64,000 nt of DNA from Dermatophagoides farinae (lineage: Eukaryota; Arthropoda; Arachnida; Sarcoptiformes; Pyroglyphidae), in NCBI RefSeq assembly GCF_024713945.1, contig NC_134686.1, forward strand, positions 1,574,001-1,638,000, read 5' to 3'. The position numbers and the translations under genes were made by a program. Positions 43,301 to 52,449 of this stretch are shown in pieces. Numbering within the stretch: position 1 is the stretch's first letter; each line of letters opens with the position of its first letter. The notes under the pieces are model-generated. The model did no database searches and was not told the origin of the DNA. It worked only from the letters and a program-made list of their open reading frames with translations.

Positions 43301-43821
43301 TCTTCATCATCATCAACATCATTATCATCATCATCATCGTCTGTTGGGACTAGACTAACATATGGTAGGCTAAGCCTATTTTGATGTCCATTAATCATTA
43401 TTGGATCAATTTTTTTAGTAACACTATTACTATGATTTGTATCGATAACCAAATAATTTTGATGTAAATGATGTATAGAATGACGATGATTATTATTACA
43501 TTCTTTTTTAATTACCGGATATTGTATCATTCGTTTATCAGTAATAAAATTTGTATTCATTTGCATTTGTTGTTGTTGTTGACAATGAGAAATATTATCA
43601 TTCTCATCCGTTGTCATTGGTGATTGTTGTTGTTGTTGTTGATGGAATCGATCATCTTGAAGAATTGAATTATCATTAATAACATTGGAATTATTGTTGT
43701 TTGAATCTTGTTCAAAATGATTCTTGTTGATATCGTTGTCAATGTTAACAGCATTGTAATCGTTTAAATTAATCGATGATGGCAATGTTGTTGTTGAATG
43801 ACGGTGAATAATTGTCGACAT
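40382..43821 (-). CDS. SLC35D1: Nucleotide-sugar transporter, SLC35D family (UDP-glucuronate/UDP-GalNAc type)
   Basis: Multi-pass Golgi/ER antiporter that brings UDP-sugars into the lumen for proteoglycan and glycoprotein synthesis. Six exons: 43821-43022, 42939-42679, 42614-42546, 42010-41908, 41445-41203, 40615-40382; they sum to 570 codons with every phase correct. Family landmarks in order: [16 protein letters not shown] (first helix), [94 protein letters not shown], and [20 protein letters not shown]. These closely follow vertebrate SLC35D1/D2 and fly frc; I cannot separate D1 from D2. The transport core has normal length, but about 230 residues rich in Asn, Gln, Asp and Ser precede the first helix. 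The start at 43821 is the only ATG giving this frame; it could be longer than the protein in vivo. The introns (69-586 bases) hold only AT-rich sequence. Confidence 0.94.
40616..41202 (-). other. SLC35D intron 5
   Basis: Bounded by donor AAAG|GTTAGTG and acceptor CATATAG; the exons join LK to NILVTF without a partial codon. It holds only AT-rich sequence and short GA and GT tracts. Confidence 0.85.
41446..41907 (-). other. SLC35D intron 4
   Basis: Bounded by donor AGG|GTAAGTT and acceptor ATCGATAG; joins DSR to DLGKYG in phase 0. I see nothing else in it. Confidence 0.85.
42011..42545 (-). other. SLC35D intron 3
   Basis: Bounded by donor CAG|GTAAATT and acceptor TTTCACAG; the codon for Ser after IIAA is split across it. 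Contents are AT-rich with a CA tract near 42365 and a short GT tract. Confidence 0.85.
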
Positions 43822-46734
43822 TTATCCAGAAAAAATTTATGATTCGATCTATCTAATAATAGTAAAAAAAAAGAAATTGAAAAAAATGAAAACAGAATAT
43901 TTTGAAATACCTATTATGAAGCAATAGCGATGATCTTTGTGGACGAGCAATTTTGTCGATGTCTAAACGATGAATGATTCAATCACCATCAACTAGCAAC
44001 AACAACGGCAACTATTCGGGATTTAAAGCAAAAAAAAAAAATAAGCATAAGATAAATCTTGGTCAACGTTATCATCATATCATCATCATCATAGTCTTTA
44101 AAGGTCTTTGTATGATAAATTTGAACAGAATGTGTGTGTGTGTGTGTGTGTGATTAGGCGATAAAAAAAACTGAAATAAGAAAAGAACGAAAGTTGAATA
44201 TCATCAATCTTATCATCATCAATTACACACATTTGGCATCTTGTTATTGTATCGACTACATACATTATATTTATATTTATAAATAAATATATGAATTGGG
44301 AAAAAGATGAATAATTTAAGATAATAATGATGATGATGATGATGTTGATATGATATGATCACCAAAAAAAAAGTTGATTTTTTTGTTTCACCATTTATTT
44401 TATCCGAATAAATATTGACTACTATCACACAGACACACAAAAGAATACAGAAAATTTCTCTTTTTGTGTTCTAGATGATTGTTGAACGAAAATTTGAAGG
44501 AGAAGAAGAAGAAGAAATGACAAATGTCCAAGTTTACAAAGTACAATTTGGTGTCACACTGTCAAACGTTTATTGATGTGTAAAAAGACAAAAAAAAAAT
44601 CACACATCCAACCTCAAAACCAACACACACACACACACAAAAAAACACGTATATATAGACAAGGAATAATGTTCTTGTCTTTGTTATTCAGATGTAGATG
44701 ATTTCATTCGATTTTTTTCATATTGATAAGATGATGAATGATGAACGATGATCAATCAATAATTGGTTGATTTAAAGTTTTTTTTCTTTTTCATTCAAGT
44801 GACAGCAGCCATGGCCATCATTGTTCAATTGATAAACAAACACAATCATCATCGTCATAATCTATAAAACGGAACAAAGTTTTTTTTCCTACGAAAAAAA
44901 ATTAAATTAAAAAAAAACAACGCCAAATAGTATCCTATTCTGGGAAATTTTCAACAAATATCGCTTGTATCCAGGGGGTAATAGTCTAGTGTTGTTGAAA
45001 AAAATCGCAAATGGATTGTTTTTTGTTGAATTTGATTGGAAATCAAACAAACAGTGGCCAATAGTTTCATTTTGTATTCATTCATTCATTTAGCCAATAG
45101 ATGATGATGATGAGAAGAGAAACAAATTCATCAAGGATGAATGTGAACTATTGAAGTATTTTTAATGGAAATAATGATTTCCGTTAAAATGGCCTTGATA
45201 TGTCTTGTTAGGATTAGGATTTTTTTTCCTTTTAGATTTCTTAATTCTTATTTCTGCATATTATTTTTTTCCACTGTTTTGAAATCATTATTTCCAATGT
45301 TTGTTGAAAATGTTTCGATATCTATTCAATAATCACGTAGTTGATGATGGTGTTGATGGTTATCAAATTTCAATCGATGAATCGGGTAAATAATAATAAG
45401 AAGAAAAAAAGTGGAATTTTTTTTCCCTGTGTGACAGCATTCATTGATTATCAAAATCGGACAAGGTTATAACACATGTCACACATATATGTAGAGAGAT
45501 AAACCGTACGTACAATGACATTCATCTCATTTACTGGTGAATATTATCATTATCAAATGAAATGAAATGAAATGAAAACAAAAAATTGGACACGAGGTTG
45601 AAACGATAAGATATGAATTCATTCAAGAGATGGCGGCCAGTTTTTTTTTGGTTAGTCAAGTATTATTGTTGTTGATGATGATGATGATGGAAATGTTCGA
45701 AAAAATTTTTTCCAATAAGTCTTTTTTTTGGCTAGTTCAATCTGGATATCATCATTTATCATCGACAGGGTTCGAAAAGATTCGATTTTATTGATTTAAA
45801 TTTTTCTTGGATGATGATTACACACACACACAGTGTGTGTGTTCTATTTTCAATTTCAAGGATATTCAAGGGTTGATGATTTCAATGATTTCAATGATGA
45901 TGATGATGATTGTCATTTAATATGGATATAATAAATAGAAATTAATGGCATTTGTCGATTGAAATTCTGGAAAAAAAAGACAAAAGATTATAAATGATGA
46001 TGATTGTAAACGATAATTTTATGTTCAAAATTTTTTGAGCAATAAATGGACAATTATACGATGGTATGATGATAAAAATACCAAAAAAAAATAGAAGATA
46101 AAAAATTTGTGAGTATTAAAAAAATGATGATGATGATGATTATCACAATTCAATCTGTCACATAATGAAAAATTTATGGCCTTTTTTTTTATTTGTGGCT
46201 GGTGGTGACGAGTATTTTATTTTCGGCATATAAATTGAGAATTTAAGTAGAAAAGAATTAAAACGCGTTGATGATGATGATCAAGCCATTTTGTTGTTGT
46301 TGTTGTTTGAATCACATCATTCCATAATAATTTTAATTTCCAACAAACAATTAAAATTTCCCGCTCACGGTAATCGCCAAAAAAAAAAAACAGTGTTCCA
46401 ATCACATGGAACACTTGTCAAACAACAATCAACATATAATATGCAAGACCACTCAGTTTTTTTTTTTTTTTTTGGAGGGCATTCTCCATATCGGAGGGTG
46501 TACACGCCATTTAGTAAGAAAAAAAAAGTTTTTATCTGTTCATAAACATTGTTCTTTAGTCTGTGTGTGTGTGTTTTTTTTTTTGAATCAATAAAAATTG
46601 TCTGTAATTTTAATTTTATTATTGCCAAGAAAAATACCAGAAAATGATTATAAATCAAATGAATGTAAACAAAAAGAAAAGAATCCAGGATATAGGAATT
46701 TTATTATTATTATTATTATTACAATCATTGTAAA
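43822..46734. other. Intergenic stretch of about 2.9 kb
   Basis: No supported gene. It contains CAT and CA tracts, an AC/GT inverted repeat at 45822-45842, and an island of less repetitive sequence at about 46350-46510 with a perfect 9-bp stem hairpin. The SLC35D promoter should lie in the left part, since that gene starts at 43821 on the minus strand. Confidence 0.6.
46700..46705 (-). promoter_or_regulatory. Candidate polyadenylation signal of the cysteine-rich protein gene
   Basis: AATAAA on the minus strand about 30 bases past the stop codon, which is the expected spacing for a short 3' UTR. It lies inside an ATT repeat, so chance is possible. Confidence 0.4.
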
Positions 46735-47101
46735 TCATTGATTCGAACATCGTGATGATCCTGGTGAAATTTGTAGACAATTTTTCGTATCAACATTAAA
46801 TGGTGGACATGTTCGTACACGTTGTGCTACATCATAGGTAGAAAAACAATAATAAATCGAATCATTCGTACATGATGCACCTGGACATTGTTGATTCAAT
46901 GTATGACCACAATATCTACCGGATGGACGACCATTACCATCACCATCACCACCACCACCAGCACAGCAACGACAATTTGGATCGATTAAATCAATCGATT
47001 TATCATCATAACCATCATTATTCGATTTTGGATTGTACAAACAAAACGAATAAAATGACCATAAATGCTATGTGGCATAATAATAATTTCATCATCATCA
47101 T
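46735..47101 (-). CDS. Small secreted cysteine-rich protein, frame broken after the signal peptide
   Basis: On the minus strand a run of in-frame ATGs (47101-47090) opens a clear signal peptide: a few Met and Lys, then LLLCHIAFMVILFVLFVQS, then a stop at 47020-47018. One base out of register, the frame ending at 46735 encodes a mature-type domain (SNNDGYDDKSIDLIDPNCRC, a Gly-rich loop, then GRYCGHTLNQQC and IYYCFSTYDV) with ten cysteines in about 100 residues. Removing one A from the AAAA run opposite 47026-47029 would join VQSK to SNNDGYDD. This is what one expects of a single-exon secreted protein of about 120 residues. I cannot name its family; spacing such as CRCC, YCG and YYC resembles small disulfide-rich secreted proteins of arthropods. 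As written it is a pseudogene or a sequence error. Confidence 0.6.
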
Positions 47102-47591
47102 TGATATTTTATAAAATCCAAAATGCAGTGTATATGGATTTAAAATGATTTTTTTTTCGTCTTGGTTTTTTTTTATATATAAAGCCGAAACTTTAATTTT
47201 TTTTTTGTTTTGTTTCTTTCCAAAATGAATGTTGGTATGAATGGTGAAAAAGGAAACAATGAAATTATATGAATGTGTAAATAATAATTAGACAAAAAAA
47301 ATAAAAAATAATGCGGGAAATGAAATATTCAAAAAAAAAAAAAAAAATTAAACATTACAAAATGATGATGATGATGATGATGATAATGGTGCTGGTAGTG
47401 TGGTCACGGTCATTTACCAGTGTAATTTGAAATGTCAAAAAAAAACCAAATTTGAAAAAAAATGTTCAAATCATCATCATAATAATAATAATAGATAATA
47501 TTCAAAGTCAAACTTAGAATAAAGATCAGACACATTTACTACTAATATAAGACGACGTGTGTTGTTGTTGATTTGTTTAGCAAGCAATTCA
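47102..47591. other. Short intergenic stretch
   Basis: Lies between the start of the cysteine-rich protein gene and the stop of NC2-alpha, both on the minus strand. AT-rich with a GAT tract near 47363 and a poly-A run. It should contain the promoter of the cysteine-rich gene, but I see no convincing motif at a sensible distance from the ATG. Confidence 0.5.
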
Positions 47592-48541
47592 TCAACAATT
47601 ATCATAATCATCTTCATCATCATTGATTGTTCCATCTAATGATGTTGCTGGTAATGGTGGAGTGGCCAATGTTCCAAAATTGGCTAAATTTGATGACTTG
47701 ATTGTTGATATTGTTTTGTTATTATTCGACATATTGTCTTTATCATCATAATCATTATCATTATCATTATTATTACCATTTTCATCGCCAACGTCTTCTT
47801 CAGTATCATCATCATCGACCAAATCTTCATCATCCATTATATCATCAGATTCACCATCATCATCGTCATCATCATCATCTGAAGTTTCGGCTTTTCGTCT
47901 TTTTCTTCCTGATTTGGCTGATAATGGTGGTCGGCCTCGACGTCCACGTGTTGTCGTCGATTGAGGTTGTTTATTTTTCAATGTTTGATGTTGACCATTA
48001 TCTTGTTGTTGTAAAGATGTAGATGCTGATGCAGAACACGATTGTTGCTGATCTAGTGGATATTTTCGAGGCCTACCTCGACCACGTGTTTTATGATTTT
48101 TTGATGAATTTTTTTGAATAATCGGTGGCTGAGGTAAAACCATTGCCAACGTAGTTGTAGTTGGAATAGGGGTTGCTTGATAGACTTTACAACCATTATT
48201 ATTGTTGACAATTTGTGGTATCTCACTTGTAATAATTGATGATGAATTTTTCGTCGTAACCATAACTGACGAAGATGGTGTTGATGAAGTTGGATTTTGT
48301 TGTTGTTGTTGTGGTTGTTGATGAGCTAAAACAGGATTTATAGTTGTTGTTATTGTTGTTGATGATGATGATGATGCCGTTGGTGGATCGTCATCGGCTG
48401 TATTATTTACATCCGGTATTGATTGGGCCAATTCACTTAGAAAATTAAATTCAGTTTTATTAAGTATAGCAGTTTTTCTGTTTTCAATAAATGTAAGAAA
48501 AAAAATCATTAGCTTTAATTCAAAAAAAAAATCGATTCATT

Positions 48542-48577
<36 letters not shown>

Positions 48578-48860
48578 ATGATTTGGTGTCAATGTACGAG
48601 CATTACGAGCACGAGTCACTTCGGATGATATAGTCAACAATTGTTCGGCAAATGATTCTAATGCTTTAGCTAAACAAACAAATGATCAATAATCAGATTA
48701 GATTCGATTCCATAATAATAAATGAATGAACATAAATAAACATACCGATGATGACAGGAACTGCTTGGGCAACTTTTCCAACTTCTTCATCTTTTTGCAT
48801 AATTTTTTTAATTCTTGCCGGCGGAAATCGAGCATTGAAACGTTTCTTTTTTGAAGGCAT
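47592..48860 (-). CDS. DRAP1: NC2-alpha / Dr1-associated corepressor (histone-fold transcription repressor)
   Basis: Partner of Dr1 (NC2-beta); the histone-fold dimer binds TBP on DNA and blocks TFIIA/TFIIB, repressing or re-setting RNA polymerase II initiation in the nucleus. Exons 48860-48746, 48669-48576 and 48477-47592 total 365 codons with correct phases. The N-terminal 80 residues carry the histone fold, nearly identical to vertebrate DRAP1: [35 protein letters not shown], then [23 protein letters not shown] and [14 protein letters not shown]. The tail ends in DDYDNC, like the acidic DEEDYDS end of the human protein. Between them is a longer Ser/Thr/Gln/Pro tail with two AT-hook-like motifs ([11 protein letters not shown] and [11 protein letters not shown]) and an Asp-rich block. 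Total length is about 364 residues against about 205 in human. The exon 2 donor is weak (AT|GTATTT) and is followed directly by a T30 run. Confidence 0.95.
48543..48572. repeat. A30 run (T30 on the coding strand) next to a splice donor
   Basis: Thirty consecutive A on the plus strand. On the minus strand this is a T30 run starting three bases into the second intron of NC2-alpha, just after GTA of the donor. It is not at the 3' end of the intron where a polypyrimidine tract belongs. Confidence 0.97.
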
Positions 48861-49761
48861 TGTCGGTAGTTGGTTTTAAATATTTAACAATGAACTATTT
48901 ATGATAAAATGAATCAATTGAAATTGAAAATAAAATTGAAAATGACACAATCATATGTTTATATTTACCGATTTTTCGAAATTAAACAACAACAACAACA
49001 ACAAAAAAAACTTGATTCGATGAATAAATTATCGTCGTTGTTCAGAATAATTTTTCTGTCAAATCTTTTGCATCAATCAGCAGCAGCAATTCAATGTCAT
49101 CGGATTAATAAATATATTAACAAAAAAAAAATGAATCAAAAAAGCCAATTATAACCGAAATTAAATAGAAAAAAAACCGAAAAAAATCTCAAAATAGATG
49201 AGAAAAAAAAACTCGGAATGAAAAAAAAAATTGTAATTGTAATAAGAAAATATAAACGAGTAACAAATGTACCACTACCGCTATTGTCAAATGATGACAA
49301 TGATGAATGGTAGTAGTATACGGTGACATTATTGCAATTCACACACACACACACACTGCTTTCTAGGTAGTGGACTGTGTGATTACATATATTCTGATAT
49401 ATTCACAATTTTTTTTTTACCAATTAAACTAGCGGTCCATGTGCTAAAAAATCAAACGCATGCTCAGATGGAATTAATCATGAAAAAAAAACAAGTCGTA
49501 CGTTCTTTATGATTGATCATCATCAAAATTCACATATATCAATTGTAATCGATTTTTAATGTGTATTGCGCGAGAAACACAACATGTGTGATACGAATGA
49601 CCCTCGTTTTGTGTAAATGTGTGATTAAAAAAAAAAAAAAAGATTCAACAAGAAGAAAAATAATTTTTGGGGTATATCACCATATATTTTTTTTACATAA
49701 TTTTTCTCTATATATTCAAAGTGAATTATCATTGATTTCAATAGTAATAATAAATAATTAA
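48861..49761. other. Divergent promoter region between NC2-alpha and TIM17
   Basis: The two genes start 900 bases apart and point away from each other, so both promoters must lie here. I see CAA and CA tracts but no clear TATA box or initiator that I would defend. Open frames inside it are AT-rich or repeat-derived. Confidence 0.55.
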
Positions 49762-50389
49762 ATGGAAGAATATTCACGTGAACCATGTCCATGGCGTATT
49801 GTGGACGATTGTGGTGGTGCATTTACCATGGGTGCAATCGGTGGTGGTGTTTTCCAAGCTATAAAAGGATTTCGTAATGCACCATCAGGATTTTCAAGAC
49901 GTACAACCGGTGCCTGGTCAACAGTTAGATCTCGTGCACCAGTTATTGGTGGTAATTTTGCCGTATGGGGTGGTTTATTCTCCACCATTGATTGTTCATT
50001 AATATATTTACGTAAAAAAGAAGATCCATGGAATTCAATAACATCTGGTGCTTTAACTGGTGCCATTCTATCTGTTAGAAGTATGTGTTTGTAAACATTT
50101 TTTTATTGTCAATTCAGAATTAATCAATTTTCACATTTATTTCTGATTAGATGGAACCGGTGCAATGATTGGATCGGCTATAATTGGTGGTGTACTTTTA
50201 GCATTGATCGAAGGTATGGGTATATTATTTATGCGTTATACATCCGAACAATTTCGGCCACAAAATCCATTGGAAGATCCAACACAATTGGGTTCACCAA
50301 TTCCATCGTCATCATCATCATCATCATCACCATCATCTTTATCTGATCAAATGGCATCACCATTTGCAACACAACCACAATATCAATAA
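49762..50389 (+). CDS. Timm17: Mitochondrial import inner membrane translocase subunit TIM17
   Basis: Core subunit of the TIM23 presequence translocase in the mitochondrial inner membrane. Two exons, 49762-50080 and 50151-50389, are joined by a 70-base intron (A|GTATGTG to CTGATTAG|AT), giving 185 residues. The family signature is nearly unchanged: [69 protein letters not shown], then [19 protein letters not shown] and RYTSEQF. Both conserved cysteines (in REPCPW and VDDCGG) and the Gly-rich helix faces are present. Four membrane segments fit the family topology. The C-terminal tail is a little longer than in human and carries a Ser run. No N-terminal presequence is expected. It runs tail to tail with the monooxygenase gene, 328 bases apart. 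Confidence 0.98.
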
Positions 50390-50717
50390 TAATATGTGAA
50401 TTTATTGAATGTAACATCATTTTTTTTTGTTCATAATCACAACACACACACACACACACACATTTCATTTATCTGATTTTTTTGTGTAATAATCACCTTT
50501 ACAAAATGAAAATGATCCAATTTACTATTGTAGTTTTTTTTCTTTGTTTTGCTTTTTTTTTTTTGTTCATTCAATGAATACAATTTCAATTTACAATAGG
50601 ATTTTTTGTTTATCATAAAAAGAATAATTAATAAGAGAAAACGAATAAATTTTAGGTTTAAATTAAAAAAAAAAATGTTAAAATTTTATAATAATTTGTG
50701 AAATTTAACAATTTAAT
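50390..50717. other. Convergent 3' region between TIM17 and the monooxygenase gene
   Basis: Two genes end here from opposite sides. It holds CA and T tracts and AATAAA on the plus strand at 50644-50649, about 255 bases past the TIM17 stop and only some 70 bases from the monooxygenase stop. If that signal is used, the two transcripts overlap or nearly overlap at their 3' ends. Confidence 0.5.
50644..50649 (+). promoter_or_regulatory. Candidate polyadenylation signal of TIM17
   Basis: AATAAA on the plus strand, the first such hexamer I noticed after the TIM17 stop codon. It is a weak call because of base composition. Confidence 0.35.
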
Positions 50718-52449
50718 TTAATTGAATTTTGTCTTGTTCGGATTCAGCAAAGCTCTTTTACTATCAAATTCATTGCCATTTTCTTCTTGTTGTTGTTGTT
50801 GAATGATTTCTGGTTTACGTACCTTTCGATAAGGAGCTTTAATACGTTCATCAATGGTTAGTATTAATTTTCTTGCTTGTTTTGGTTTTGCACCCGGTCC
50901 TTTAATACGATATTGAGCAGCTATACATGGTTTGAATACCAATGACCACCATAATCGTGGATCTTTAATCATATGAATAAAAATATTGGGCATTAATCCA
51001 GCTGAACGAGCCACCATATCCATATAATCCATCATTTCAACTTCGAATCGAAAATGATCAACTCTATCAGCACCAAATCGATCTGCTACCCATATTCTAT
51101 CGTTTTCAATTTTTTTAAACATTTTCTTCACACTTGGAAGTGGTTTACATTGGCCAGTCAATAGTAAACAAAACCAACGAGATTGAATCTCTGATATTGG
51201 TGGTAAACTACCATTGGCAGCCGGTAATCCAATGAATGCCAACCGTTCAGGTTGTGGTTGACGTGGATCAAAAACATGTTTATAAAGATCGAATCGTCCA
51301 TTTGAAGTGTCAAATACTTCCGATGTAATGAAAGGAAATGAATGTTCATAACCAGTGGCCATTACAACTAAATCACATTCAGTAACATGGCCATTATCAC
51401 GTTCGAATACAACACCATTCGGTGTAAAACGTTCAATACCAAAACGCATTTTAATCCATCCTAAATGAATATAGGTAGGAATATGGTCATTGATCATTGC
51501 ATGTTGTTCAAAAAATCGTATATTTTCCGGCCGAAGTCCAAGTAAATCATGACCAACCATTCGTGAAGCTAAAAATTCCATTACCGAACATCGTAATGAA
51601 TATGGTAATGTATGAAGAGCGCCCATAAAAGCACGGCGAATACCGACAGTATCAACAGGTTGTCCACCAAGACCAGTACGTCGTAATAACCATGTTCCAC
51701 CGTTGCGCGAGGAAAGATAAACTTGTTTAGCCACGGGAGCTGCTTCAGCAGCAACATCACCACCAGAATTACCGATACCAAGCACTACAATACGTTTATC
51801 GATAAAATCTTCATTGTTCAATATGGATCTAACTTCATGTGAATGAATGATTTTTCCTTGAAATGTTTCTTGACCAGGAAATGTAGGAGATTTAGGTGTA
51901 TGATGATGGCCGCTACAAACAGCCACAGCATCATATCTTAATGTTTGAATGAAATCATTATTAAGATCTTTAACGGTTACCATATATCCATCATTTGGAT
52001 CTTTAGCATGTTCTATTCGTAGTACGTCATGAGAGAATCTAACATGTGATTCTAATTGAAATTCTTTTCCATAATTCACAAGATATTCGTACTGTCAAAT
52101 GGGGGAAAAAAATAATCCAACAATCGATAATCAAAACAATCAACACACATACCATTAATTCATTGGGCATAAAATTCGGATAATCATCAGGAAATGGATA
52201 ATCAGAAAAAGCGGTCATAACTTTACTAGAATTAACCACTGTACTACGCATAACGGATCCTTGACCAGGTTCCACTAGTTCACGAAAACGCCATAATCCA
52301 CCTAAATTTTTTGTACGTTCATAAACAACAGGTTCAATACCATATTCAAGACAAGATTTAGCTGTAACCATTCCACTTAAACCAGCACCGATAATACAAA
52401 CGATTTTATTTTTGATCGATAATTGTTCAATAATTGTCGATTGATCCAT
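50718..52449 (-). CDS. Fmo: Flavin-containing monooxygenase (FMO)
   Basis: FAD- and NADPH-dependent enzyme that oxygenates nitrogen- and sulfur-containing compounds, including xenobiotics; family members sit on the ER or in the cytosol. Two exons, 52449-52153 and 52091-50718, with a 61-base intron (ATG|GTATGTG to TTTGACAG|TAC) give 556 residues, against about 530 in typical FMOs. Landmarks: the FAD-binding GAGLSG at residues 21-26, ERTKNLGGLWRF, FSDYPFPDDYPNFMP, the FMO signature region FQGKIIHSHEV at about 176-186, the NADPH-binding GIGNSGGD from 204, and VVMATGY near 343. The signature normally ends in Tyr or Phe; here the position is Val. The last 60 residues are basic and Gln-rich, and the hydrophobic C-terminal anchor of mammalian FMOs is absent, so the protein may be soluble. 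The start is the ATG directly before the nucleotide-binding domain. Confidence 0.95.

Noticed and set aside
47106-47113. TATAAAAT on the minus strand as a TATA box for the cysteine-rich protein gene
   Set aside because: It lies only 5-14 bases before the candidate ATGs, so transcription would start inside the signal peptide; the match is expected by chance in this DNA.
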